Shown here piece after piece: positions 35,631-46,533 of a stretch of DNA of 64,000 nucleotides. Made by a program: the position numbers and the translations under genes. Under the pieces are notes generated by a model. It saw only the letters and a list, made by a program, of their open reading frames with translations, was not told the DNA's origin and did not search any database. Origin of the DNA: Ectocarpus siliculosus. Taxonomy: Eukaryota; Sar; Phaeophyceae; Ectocarpales; Ectocarpaceae. Numbering within the stretch: position 1 is the stretch's first letter; each line of letters starts with the position of its first letter. Where the stretch lies: positions 2,260,654 through 2,324,653 of the forward strand of contig FN649740.1 in the NCBI GenBank assembly GCA_000310025.1, in the 5' to 3' direction.

Positions 35631-38175
35631 AGCGTCAGAAAGTACCTGTATGTCTACGATTTCCCAGACAGCATATTATATAGGGACATCTCCCCTGCGT
35701 TTCTATGATAGAGATGGTTTCGTTGTGTCATACATGTATTAAGAAAAAAAAAAAAAAAACATAATTGCCAGGATGAGGGAATCACGGGAGGAATGAATTT
35801 CGGACAAGGTCGGGTCATAACTTCTTTCTCCGTTCTTCGTGTGTTTCGGCACCCAATCAGGGCAAAAGCACCGGGGTTATTGGTGGTTGGGGAACAAAGA
35901 GAAACAAACCCGACGATGATGAATGAACTGTCCGGCTCCTTCACAGCTTCATTCGTCAGGGAAGTAGAGGGAAGTCTTCGAGTTCACACAACTCTCCGCA
36001 GGTTTATTCCTTCTCCATCTTCAAAATTTGTGTATGGTACGCTTGCTTGTCCTACTTCTCCTCAATAACTCGTGCATGCTTGTACCACTGTTTTCCACGC
36101 GAGCGAGCGGGCGAGATGGGGTGGGGGAAAGAGCTGATGCTGTAGACTACGTTACTTTCTTTTGTTTGTTGTTAGCGCTTGTTTCCCGGCACTCGCAGTA
36201 TCTACTTCATCATCGTGAGCGAAGAACCTGAATCATGTGGGTCAGTTCAATGCTCCCCCGATCAATTGTGGTTGCTGCCCTGAATGGCGATTTTTGGGGT
36301 TTCCAGGTGCTTGACTCCCCTTTGCCCCCTTAGAGCCGGGCTGATGGAAACACGCAACAAGGAAACGCCTGTGCTGGCCGAGGGGTAAGCGGAGCACAAG
36401 GCGCTATACCTCCGCGGTTCTACACGTTGTATGTCTACCGGACAACGATAGTGCTCCTGAGCACTGTCGTCACTACTGTAGTCGCAGTCGCATACAGCGT
36501 CCTATAGTACGTTCATCGTCGACAAAAAGAAATATATATGCATACGAGATCCTCGTGCACAGAAATAGAGCTGCCGCCATCACTTTTCGCAGCCACATTG
36601 CTATAAAAAAAACAATACCACAACAAACAACGTGTCTACCAAACCACCAGCAAAAGGCACACCGCCGGCTGGCAAAGAAAAAAAAACTCACCGTAGCATA
36701 CGAACAAGAGGAACGACAAGCTTTCTCATACTCACGAACTAAACAGGTTCATACACACGGTGACCTTCACCGAAGAAGCGCGCTTCTTGACGTGGTATCT
36801 CTACCCACGGATCCGAGGTGAACATTGCAAGAAACAAAACAAAACGGAGGACGAACTATTTAACAACAGCAGCACCCTTTTGGTTGGGATTATCGGTCGA
36901 CACCACGCCATTCTCACACCCGCCGCGTCCTCAAAACACCGGGGGACATGCAACAGCAGGAGAGGGGGGGGGGAGGGGGTTGACAGTGCGCTCTCATTCT
37001 GTGGCACTCGGCGTCGTCTGACATTTTGGTTGTTCATCGACTGTACATCTGGGCTCCCCAAAGACAAGAAGCAGCTAAATTGTGTCGTTACAAAACCACA
37101 ACGCAATCAGGGGGGGAGTTCTGTCGCCGTACAAGAGAGAAAACACGTGTTCGGGGATAAAAGGGGCGTGCAGGACGCCACTGTTAGCATTACAATTCAC
37201 CCACGCGCAGCGGCAACCAACAACAGGGGCCCTAAACAAGAACCACGCCCCTTTTCCCCCCACATACGGGCGGTCGCCCCGTCAACCGCTCAAACACGCA
37301 CGAATACAAGGGAAAGGCGACCCAAAACAACAACCTGTTTATAAGCCATCACGAGCCGTGCCGGTCGCAAGTAACAAAGGCAGGAGGACGCATTGACACC
37401 GACGAACGCACCAAATCAAAAAGACTGGTTGCAGGGAGGACATCGTCACGATTACAAAACACAGATATTTCTGGACACACGTGGGGTCAACTACAACAAC
37501 CGCTGCCCCCCCGCACGTCTGTGTTGCAACCGGAACCCAGAAAAACAAAACAAAACAAAACAACAACATACATACAATCACCGACGAAAGGTTGGGGGAT
37601 TCGACAAACAAAACGAACCTTCCATGTCGAGCATGTCGAGGGATGCAAGCACAGCGACAAGGACGAGAGTGGCAGGAGGCAAGCTCTGTTTTTCACGCCG
37701 CGCATCGCCCTGGCTCAAGCTTTCAGACCCAAGCGCGGAACGCAACTCAAGTCACATGCGTGCTGCCTGTCGGCGACATTTTACTGCTCCTCCGAGATGG
37801 CCACAAACAGTAGTTGTTGACGTAAACAAGAAGAAAACGGGCCCCGTCAAGGAAAAAAAAAAGAGGAGGTCAAATCGAGTCACTACGTAAACCAGAATTT
37901 TCCAATCGACCAAACCAACATCAATCCCACTTAAAGAGGAAGGGACCGGAAAAACTAAACACCTCCCTCATCAACCAGCATGAAGCATTGCATGCCTATC
38001 ACACGCGTTCTTTTGTCGCGCCCCACAACGCACGCGCTGTTTTGCGCAGCTGCATTCTAGCCGCACGCGCCTTGCACGACGAGAAAAATAACACCTTTTG
38101 TAATAGCAAAAAATTGTTTGGACTAGCCGTGGGGCAAAAAGTCTTCAAAGCTCCCAGGCCGGCACCGCGGCAGTT

Positions 38176-41100
38176 TTACTTGGGCAGCATAGACCTAGCC
38201 TGCTCGAAAACGAGCTCAGCCCGGTCGTGTTCCAGGCACGCACGCTCCGTCTCCAGCACCTGGGCAGGCGAAAGAGACGACATACACGCGGCGCAAGGTC
38301 GATCATCTTTTAACCGCATCCAACAACAGCAGTGGTGGGCCTGGTTGTAGCGACCCCATGTTCAGCGACATTGCCCCTGTCAGAGCGATGACAAAATCGT
38401 TTGGCACTACTGCACCCCGACTAATAGCCACTATACCGACAACAACGACCTGCCCTGAATAGGAAGCGCTACATTCCCTCCGGACACTGGGGGTATCGCA
38501 AATAAACCGGGTTTCTTCCCTGTAGTAGCGTTCGAGCCCCCCCCCCTCGGCTGATGAGTACCCCCCCCCCCTCCCCCACGGCTCGCGGCAGGGTATGAGA
38601 CAAGCACAGGTGTTTGGGGGTGTTCGGCAGAGTACGGATCAACAGGGCCTCCGACGGGGGGGGCGGGGGGCGGGGGGCGGGGGGGGATTACGTAGATGAT
38701 GACATGGACTTGATGGACATGACGCGCGGGGCCCCTCTTGCCTCCTAGTGTCCGTCACTCGTTAATGATACAAGGTCTTTAGACAACCTTTCTCTGACGA
38801 AGGTGCTGCACGCAAACACGTTGGTTGGCATCCGCTCGGCAAAATGGGATCACAGCGGTGTCGCAATCAAAAACCGCAGCTGTTGCTGCCATGGAGATAC
38901 TCGCCCCGCAAACCATACCAGCCTCCATCCGCCCGCGACGCGTTTCCGTCAAAAGGAAAGCACCTGAGCCGGACCACAATCATAACCTCGGCATGCATAC
39001 TAACGGTTGTTGTAATACTCAGCATGGTGTGTGCTTCGTCCCATCTAATCTCGCGCCAACCTACACGCCTTTCGGCGTACATGTTACTGAAGCAGCAGCC
39101 GGGCTCACACAGGAGCTTTTTCTATTTAGCAATTTGGTCTTAGTGCCCAATTTTTCCTCCTGCCGTGCTTGCTTGATGAGAAGGATTTTAGCCGTCCTTT
39201 ATCCCTCATCGATCACAAAAAGTGGGTGCACTCTCCAATGAATCGTTGCCCACTCCCCCGCGACCCTTTTTGTGCACTCCACAGAGAGAATCGAACCCAC
39301 AACCTGCTATTGTGTGATTCCATTCCAGAAAGAGAACCGAGCTCACAACCTGCCAAAATGTGGTTTCACTTCAGAGAGAGAATCGAACCCACAATCTGCT
39401 GCTGAAGAAGATCCTACCCACTGGACCACCGTGGCGACCGGTCTGTGGGTTTCAACGACAAGAAAAAAAGTACACATGCATATGAGCATAATAAAGTTGC
39501 TATCATGGTATAACTCAAAGAGGGATCTAACTCGACTTGATTTCTACAGCGGGGAGCGGACGTACTGCATGATGCTCGAGGGGGGACAACCAAAGAACTT
39601 ACTGACATGAGAAAATAACAAGAATTTTCTTTGACAACAACAACAACAACAACACAACAAAACTGACCTGGTCGAGCTCATCAAAGCAGTGCAGCTTCGC
39701 CTCCAACCGTTGAACTCTGCAAGCGGCCCGTGTGCAATACGATGCAAGTACAGTAGTTCCAAGGCGCAGGCAGCAAGCAACAACACACACGAACAGGGGC
39801 ATGCCGCGAACGGCGTTTCTGAGGTGCGGTGTAATCGCCGCCGGTTGGCGGGGACGGGACGGTAAGGGCGACCGGAGCATTCTTGAACATGGCAGCAGAC
39901 TGTCATCTACCTAGATCTCCGCCCCAAGAGACATCCTCCAAGGAAGGGAACCTGCAGCACTCTTGGACACGGCAGCAAAGCGTCGGTTGCATAGATGTCC
40001 TCCCCAAGAAACGTTCTCTTCCCGCCTTTTTTTCGTCTCCCAGAAAAACGAACACCCTTCTCTTCGTTTTCCGAGCAACCAACAACAACCGCAACAAAAC
40101 ATAACAGCACCACTGCTGTGAAACGAGGCAGTCTCACCCTCAACGCGGATAGACCGCCCGGAAAAACACGAGCTCGTGTCGGGGAGACCTCTCACAATCG
40201 CCCCGAGATTTCCCACAAAAACAGAGTTAGGGGCCAAACAAACACACACACACACACACACACACCAGCTGGTCAGCCGGTTACGGCGGTCGATGCTAAA
40301 GATCACACCAGCTGTCGGGAAGTATGTATGCCCTCCTAGCCTTTTCGGGAACAACAGCGGTGACGCGTCCTTGTCTGAAACTTGTCTAAACACACTGGTA
40401 GTTTCTGCGGGCATATTGTAGGTTGATTGATGTCTTTCCCGTGTGCATTACTGTTGACGTACTTCAGGCGTGCTAAATAGTGTTACGGAAGTTCCCCTCT
40501 TACGTAGCTAACCTTCCTCGCCACCGAAATCTCGCTTCATCTGGCGCACCACGTGGTAGCGTTTTGACCCCTCCCCTTTCTGGGCCATGAGACGACTAGA
40601 TTGGGGATGACGTATAAAGGCAGGCAAATATAAAATACTTGCAGGCCACGGAGAAGGCATTGTAGTCCCTTTTCCTGGCGTGGCCTTCATCGACTCCGAA
40701 CACAATCATCACATTATCCCCCCGGACAGATATTATTCAGTGATACAAAATGTTTTTGTGCAAGATTAAACGGGAGTTTCAGGAGGAAAATGAAAATAGG
40801 TACAGAAAGGACCGCACAACATTCGGAGCTCCCCCGACACAATACAAGTAGGACACCTCCCGACCAATATGGTGACATACCTGGCTTCGAGGAGGTCCGC
40901 GAGGAGCGCTTCTGTTCGCCGTTCCTCCTGCTCCGCCAAGCCGCGGGCCTGCAGCCCGGCCACCGAGAGCACCGCCGCCCGCGCGGCGGTCGCCAGCTCA
41001 AGCCCACCGGCGCTGCTGCTACCACTGGCACAGCCCCCAGCCGCTCGTGAACCCGGGGCACCAGCAGCAGCGACACGACCATCCTCTCCTGCCCCTGCCT

Positions 41101-44100
41101 CGCCGCCGTTCGCGGCGACGGGCGCCGTGTCCACTGCCGGTGGTTCTCCTGGGCGGCTTCTAGGTGCCGGCCCGGTTAAATCCTTCACGTCTGGCATCTC
41201 GACGTCACCGTCCTCCTCCCCTGGTCTGCTGCCGCTCCCTTCTACCGCCGCCGCTACCCCTGCTCTCTCTCCACCGCCGCTACCCCCGGTGGGCGGGAAA
41301 CCCCTATCTCTGTCTTGGTTCGCGGTGGCGGCAGCGGCGACGGCGTCGGCAGCCTCCGCGGCGGCGGACATCGCCGCCTTGAGCACCTCCGGGTGGACGC
41401 TAGAGACAAGCGCCGACGCGAGCACCAGCGCGGGCACCTCTGGGCCCAAATAGTCGGGTCTCTGTTGCTGCTGGTTCAGTCGATCGTGCAAGCCTCCTTG
41501 ATCGGGGGTGGTACCTGCGTCCTTGCGTTCGCCACTTGCTGCACCAGCACTGTTGCCGTTGCTACTACAGCCGCCAGCGGTTGCGGCCTGCTGGCCAGCA
41601 GCAGCAGCGCCCCCCCCGCCGCCCGCCCCCCCCGTCGAGCCCGCCGCCTCCTCGACTGTAGCCCCTGTCCCAGCGGAAGCCGCCGCCGGCACGGCCACCG
41701 GAGGCTTCTCGTTGCCCTGGACCACATCTTCGACGGCCAGGCTGAGAAACCGCTGCATGCACTCCGCGGGGGTCCGCCCTCCCGCGACCTGGCGCGCCAC
41801 GGCGTCCCACCGGTTCGGGTTCGCCACCGCCGCCTCCATCAGGAGAACCAGCTCCTCCCGGCGCCACTCCCTTTCGTCGACGCCGCCGCCGCCGCCGCCG
41901 GCCCCGGAGCCCAGGTCGGCCCGCTGCGGCGCCCGCCGCGCTCCCGCCTCCCCTCCCCCTTCTCCCCGCCCAAGCCCTCGTTCTGCGGTTGTCGTCGTTG
42001 GAGCAGCAGCACCAGCAGCAGAAGCGCCGCCCTGTCCGCCCGTCGTTGTTGCTGCTCGGCAGGGAGGGAGGAGCGGGTCCCGCGGACCGGGGTGTGTGTT
42101 TCCACAGGTGCGGGGCGGGGGGCGCTAGGGAGTAGGAAGCCGGGCGCTTACCGACGGTGCGGGTATTGAGGAGGCGGAAACGGTGGAGGAAGTCGTGTAT
42201 CCTACAAAAAACGCAAACGGACGGGGGGGGGGGTGGGGGGTAGGGGGCGCAGGGGAGGTTGGGGCGGATGGACGAGTGCCACAACACCAAACGTAATGGG
42301 CGAGCTCCAGAAAAAAAGCGAGAACATGCACAAGCAAGGACACCACCTCACGCTTCGAGAAAAAAAAGTGGGCAAACAATCGCGAATCTGATGACCCCCT
42401 CCCCCTCCCAAACAATGCTCCGTCCTCTCGAGGACGCGTGGAGAGGACGCGTGGTAAATAGTCTAACCGCTAAGGCATGCAAAACATAAGAGTACGCCCC
42501 CCCCCCCCCCTACTCTTGCCAATCAAAGGAAGAGGAGTATTGCTGTAGNNNNNNNNNNNNNNNNNNNNNNNNNNNNNNNNNNNNNNNNNNNNNNNNNNNN
42601 NNNNNNNNNNNNNNNNNNNNNNNNNNNNNNNNNNNNNNNNNNNNNNNNTCCTTCTTTTGGGGGGGGGGGGGGGGGGGGGGGGGGTAAAAATTTTAACCGT
42701 TAAGGCAAGGAAAAAAAAGGAGTCCCCCCCCCCCCCCCCCCCCCCTCCCAAACAATCGGAATTCGTGCTTACACAAGCTATGAATGTTGGTGTGAAAACT
42801 AACCCCCGCAAAGAGACGTCGCACACAATTTTCGTGCTGGTGGATGTCTACTTGATGTCGTTCGTACGTGTATGGGGTTCGACCCAACAACCCGTGCACC
42901 GCGCACGCATCCACGCGGTTGGCACGAGTCAATCGCGAGCAAAGAGCACATCGTCGCCCAGGACAGGTTTGCCCCCCATCTCCGGCTTTGCGACTATGCT
43001 GTGCCCACCACGCACCGTAAGATGGAGCAAGCATCACCGGCCAGCTTTCGCCGGCACTCCGTCCCCATCAGAAACGCCTGCCCATCCGGGTCGACCTCCA
43101 GCATGCGTTGGTACGACCGCACCATGTAGTTCCGAGACTGCATGTACATCTGTGTAAGGAGCGCGTTGCGGATAGAAAGTTTTCAGCATCAGCAGCGCGA
43201 GGCGGCAGTGTGTGTTGGGTCACGCACAAACATCACGTAGCGGAAACGGGAAAATGCGTTAACACACGCATGCAGTGACTTTGTCCCACAAACCCCAGGC
43301 CATCGAACAACCGACACAAGTGAGACAAGGCCGGTCGGCCCGTCGACACCCTCTCGAATAATGAGGCGCTACACACCGCCGCGCCAATGTACCAACCACT
43401 CGCGTCTCCCCTTCACAAAAAAAAGAGAAAAAAAACGTCGTAGCAACGTAGTACAGCAGTACCGACAAGAACACGAGCACTCTCTCGGGAGCCCATTCTT
43501 CCCCCCTCTGTCCTGTCCTGCGTTACACTCGTGAGGCCGACCCGGCTGCTCACCTCCGGCGTCTTGGACGCACTCCGGCCGGTGAAAAATTCCGGGAGCA
43601 TCCTCATCTCCAAGCCGCTCACGGCCTCAAAGTCAAAGAACGTCCGGGCCACCGGCAGCGCGTGGTCCGGACACGGGCTGGTGGTGCGTTTCTCTTCTCC
43701 CGCCCCTTCCTCCGCGCCCTTCCCCTTTCCCTTGTCTTCTCCCTCCGCAGCCTGCCTCTTGGTCTCCTTCCCAGCTTCGGGTCCCGGCCTCGCTCCTTCG
43801 CTGCTGCGCGCCTGGACCGCTGTTTTTCTGTCGCTGGTGGAGGAAGGCGATTCTCCTGCTCCCGCTGAAGGAGACGAAGAGGAGGAAGAAGAAGGCAGAT
43901 CGACCGCGGACGTTTTCGGCAGGGGCGGCGGCATGGCACCGGCAGCCTTGGATGGCGACGACGATGCCGCACCCGCTGCCGCCACGCCGTTCGGCTTTGT
44001 AGATCCACCCTCGGCCCCGACCCCCTCACCCCCTCCTGATGATTCCCCGGCGGCACCACCGCTGCCGCCGGCTTTCGGGGGGGGATCTTCTTTGCCTTGT

Positions 44101-44220
44101 CCATCGCCCTTGCTTCCCGCTATCTGCGGCTCGCTGCCGCCTGCTGATGCCCCTTCTTTTCCCGTTTCCCCCAGCCCGCTCTTCTCCTCGCCTTCGGCCT
44201 TGCCGCCGCCGTTCGGTCGC

Positions 44221-44254
<34 letters not shown>

Positions 44255-45593
44255 CGGCCGGTGTCACACCGTTCTCGGGCACTCCATCGACCCCCGCCGC
44301 TGCCGCCGCCGCCGCTGCCGCTGCCGGCGGGGAAGGGCTGCTCTCGGTTCTCCTGACACGCTTTATCTCCTGGGTGGCCAGGTCTTGCGACACGACCTCG
44401 CCCACCTTCGGGTCCTCCAGTGGCTTGGGCGTGTCCGGGCCTGGCCGCCGCGAGTCCCGCTCGCTTTCTTGAGCCCCGGCGCCGCCGGCCTCAATCACCA
44501 TGCTAGCGTCGCTCTCTCCTGGTGCGGACGGCAAAAATTGATCGTGCGGCAAGTCGGGTAAGGAGAGGCTTACATGCACGATACAGCCTTAGCGAGAACG
44601 ATAAAAGAACCGATGAATAGGTTTTAGTGCAGGCGTTCTAGTGCAACATTAACATTTACAAACTTGCGCGACGAATGTACACTTTGACATCCCAGCCTCT
44701 CAGTCGCAGGAGAGAGCGCCCATACCCCACCCTCCCGAAGGCTCATCTCTGTGCTATTGTACGTCTTAAAGCCGAAATATTCCTGAAGACACACCTGAGG
44801 CCTTCTCAACTGCCCCTGCGCTAGGGTCTTCTTCTGGCCCGTCTTCTCGACGGCGTTTCTTTGATTGGGCAGGGGTAGCGGCAGGTGGGTCGTCAATTTC
44901 CATCTCCGTTCCTGGCGCGGTCGTTCCTGCAGTCGCTTCTTTAGGGTCCTCAGTCGCTTCTTTCGATCCTTCAGTCGCTTCTTTCGACCCCTCCGTCGCT
45001 TCTTTTGGTCCCTCCGTCGCTTCTTTCGATCCCTCGGCCCCTTCTTTCGGTCCCTCGGCGCCTTCTTTCGGTCCCTCAGTCGCCTCTTTCGGTTCCTCCA
45101 TCCCTGTGGATCCCCCACTCGCTTCTTTCGGTCCCTCAGACGCTTGTTTGGATCCCTCCGTCGCTTCTTTCAATCCCTCGGCACCTTCTTTCGATCCCTC
45201 CGTCGCTTCTTGCGGTCCCTCGGTAGCTTCCGTCGATCCCTCAGCCGCATCTTGCGGTCCCTCAGTTGCTTCTTTCGGTCCCTCCATCACTTCTTTCGAT
45301 CCTTCAGCCGCATCTTTCGATCCCTCAGTCGCATCTTTCGATCCCTCAGCCGCATCTTTCGATCCCTCAGTCGCATCTTTCGATCCCTCAGCCGCATCTT
45401 TCGGTTCCTCAGTCGCATCTTTCGGTTCCTCAGCCGCATCTTTCGGTTCCTCAGTCGCTTCTTTCGATCCCGCAGCCGCATCTTTCGGTTCCTCAGTCGC
45501 TTTATTCGGTTCCTCCGTCGCTTCTTTCGGTCCCGCTGCCGCTTCTTTCGGCCCGGCCGTCAATTTTTCTGCCTTCTGGTTTGAGCGCGACAT
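38176..45593 (-). CDS. SWI3: SWI3/SMARCC-type SWI/SNF subunit, seven exons, 1083 aa
   Basis: Seven exons join in phase: 45593-44795, 44518-43554, 43149-43016, 42201-42152, 42051-40881, 39716-39668 and 38259-38176 (TAA stop). The N-terminal 250 residues carry about 30 seven-residue repeats and a KKRRRE nuclear signal. A disordered acidic part with Ala, Gln and Ser runs follows. SWIRM (about residues 545-650) shows LPEFFTGRSASKTPE, YMQSRNYMVRSYQ, ECRRKLAGDA and IHDFLHRFRLLN. SANT (about 710-760) shows EWRREELVLLMEA and RWDAVARQVAGGRTPAECMQ. The end is a coiled coil (AEQEERRTEALLADLLEARVQ, cut here as AEQEERRTEALLADLL, then LEAKLHCFDELD and ETERACLEHDRAEL). This order is that of SWI3/SMARCC, the core scaffold of SWI/SNF chromatin remodellers in the nucleus. 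No ZZ finger is seen between SWIRM and SANT. The start is uncertain: another ATG at 45638 is in frame. Confidence 0.88.
39283..39439 (-). repeat. tRNA-like SINE-type sequence
   Basis: On the minus strand the element starts GGTCGCCACGG at 39439, has an A-box-like TGGTCCAGTGGG (39428-39417) and a B box GGGTTCGATTC (39390-39380) at tRNA-like spacing. No 3' acceptor strand pairs with the 5' end, so it is not a tRNA gene. Two further copies of the B-box part follow at about 39329 and 39283. It lies in the last intron of the SWI3-type gene, in sense orientation. A related copy is at 49991-50070. Confidence 0.6.
40266..40301 (+). repeat. 45-bp interspersed repeat, copy in SWI3 intron
   Basis: The core is GCTGGTCAGCCGGTTACGGC followed by GGTCGATGCTAAA. 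A (CA)n tract precedes it, unlike the other copies, where the tract follows. Confidence 0.65.
41725..41873 (-). other. SANT (Myb-like) domain of the SWI3-type protein
   Basis: Three regularly spaced aromatic or hydrophobic positions are present: Trp in EREWRREELVLL, Trp in NRWDAVARQV and Phe in MQRFLSLAVED. The segment sits at the start of exon 5 after a Gly/Ala-rich linker, the usual position C-terminal to SWIRM. Confidence 0.88.
42413..42490 (+). repeat. Dispersed repeat shared with 18066-18134
   Basis: It has an internal duplication of GAGGACGCGTGG absent from the other copy and ends TAAGGCATGCAAAACATAAG. It borders the assembly gap. Confidence 0.6.
42549..42648. other. Assembly gap (100 N)
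   Basis: A run of 100 N, an arbitrary size. C-run and G-run sequence stands on both sides (42496-42510, 42659-42684 and 42724-42745), and a degenerate copy of the left-flank word (TTTTAACCGTTAAGGCAAGG) follows the gap. It is inside an intron, so the SWI3-type coding sequence is not interrupted. Confidence 0.98.
44219..44335 (-). repeat. Coding poly-Gln and poly-Ala tracts
   Basis: Ten consecutive CAG codons (about 44225-44255) encode Gln and are separated by GVTPAE-like sequence from a run of ten GCN codons for Ala. Both are in exon 2 of the SWI3-type gene and are likely to vary in length. Confidence 0.9.
44940..45570 (-). repeat. Coding minisatellite, about 30 units of 21 bp
   Basis: The repeat encodes seven-residue units of the type E-G-S-K-D/E-A-T/A. 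Nearly every unit keeps the frame; one unit near the middle has six residues. Codon variation between units is low (GATCCCTCAG and TTTCG recur on the plus strand). It forms most of exon 1 of the SWI3-type gene and would be a highly charged, probably helical or disordered tail. Confidence 0.9.
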
Positions 45594-46126
45594 CAGTCCG
45601 AACGTGTGGGCGGGGGGGAATCGCGGTTGTGTTACCATCACACGTGAAGAACACCGAACTCGCCAATTGTCGCGACAATCTTGCAAACGAGACGAATGGA
45701 CTGTAAAATCGTCCAAAGGTGCACGGACCACTTCAGGTCGTGAACGATGCCCCCCGTACACACAAGCCCGACGACTACTGACAGAAATCGTGGGCGCCGG
45801 GGGTGGGGGATTAAACCGTGTGCAGACGGACGGGAAGACACTGTCCCTCGCACGCACACGAAAACAGAAAAACAGCGTGCTTTACCAAGCTCAGCAGTTG
45901 TAATTTGGTGCGGCGTCCTTGGCGGCAGCCCAGGTTCTTGCCAGAAGATATGCTCGTAGGGTGTCTGAAATTTGCTTGTGGTGGCACAACGGTAACCGCC
46001 ACCTCTCGGCAGGAGTTTGAGAAGAACGGTAATGCCTGACTAGTCTCAAAGTCCATCGCAAGCACACGCATACACGCTCCCAGATCATGACCAATAGAAG
46101 CGTGTTGTGTTTTCAACCGCACTGAG

Positions 46127-46194
46127 ACTGACGTCTTCTCATTGGTCACCGGTTAGCGGTCGATGCTAATATCAAAACACACACCCACACAGAC
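46127..46194 (+). repeat. 45-bp interspersed repeat with (CA) tail
   Basis: The core reads TCTCATTGGTCACCGGTTAG and continues CGGTCGATGCTAATATC, followed by A-rich and CACACAC sequence. Confidence 0.7.
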
Positions 46195-46490
46195 AACATG
46201 GATAGATAGATGGATAGGTAGAGAGAGAGATAGACAGATAGAGAAAGAGAGAGAACAAGCAAGAAGCGCAGGGACGGACATACTACAGGCAAGCCCCAAT
46301 GGAGCAGAGGGAGGTCCGACAGAGAGCGGCCCACTCGTGGTGGTGTTGAGTTTTCTCTCGCTGTACTTCGAATCGGGAGGCCGGGCCATGCCACCCAAAC
46401 ACTCCTATGCACCATTCCCCCTGCCAGAGGACTCCAATGAGTACATTGAGAGCGATTTTGCGTTCTTCATCTCGCCGTAACACAACACAT

Positions 46491-46533
46491 ATTTTCGTTG
46501 GCCATCCGGTTGGCGCGGTCGACGACATATAAC
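46491..46533 (+). repeat. 45-bp interspersed repeat, degenerate
   Basis: TTTTCGTTGGCCATCCGGTT then GGCGCGGTCGACGACATATAA. It is about 300 bp from the previous copy and in the same orientation. Confidence 0.5.

Larger units (their letters stand above)
32682..38175. other. Long gene-poor stretch
   Basis: No exon chain is seen over 5.5 kb downstream of the SWI3-type gene. It holds direct repeats at 32962-33190 and 33541-33905, a hairpin element at 35515-35630 with related pieces at 34118-34180 and 35702-35750, a short (CT)n at 34978-34999, and A-rich sequence. The short frames have no domain and no consistent splice partners. Confidence 0.5.
42152..43680 (-). other. SWIRM domain, split over three exons
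   Basis: The domain begins near the end of exon 2 (HALPVARTFFDFEAVSGLEM), continues in the whole of exon 3 (43149-43016) and ends in the 50-bp exon 4 (42201-42152). Intron phases are 0 and 2. The SKTPE and CRRKLAGD motifs are the family hallmarks. The intron between exons 3 and 4 contains the assembly gap. Confidence 0.9.

Noticed and set aside
40508-40705. Candidate exon of the SWI3-type gene downstream of 40881
   Set aside because: Exon 5 joins exon 6 at 39716 in phase and restores the family's coiled coil, so no exon is needed here.
41315-42169. Plus-strand open frame of 284 codons
   Set aside because: It is the antisense shadow of the GC-rich SWI3-type exon with the SANT domain.
43531-44472. 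Plus-strand open frame of 313 codons
   Set aside because: It is antisense to SWI3-type exon 2; Pro/Ser/Ala composition comes from the GC-rich complement.
44865-45903. Several plus- and minus-frame repeat proteins (SFR-rich, DRKK-rich)
   Set aside because: The 21-bp minisatellite stays open in all frames. Only the minus frame with EGSKDAT units joins exon 2 in phase.
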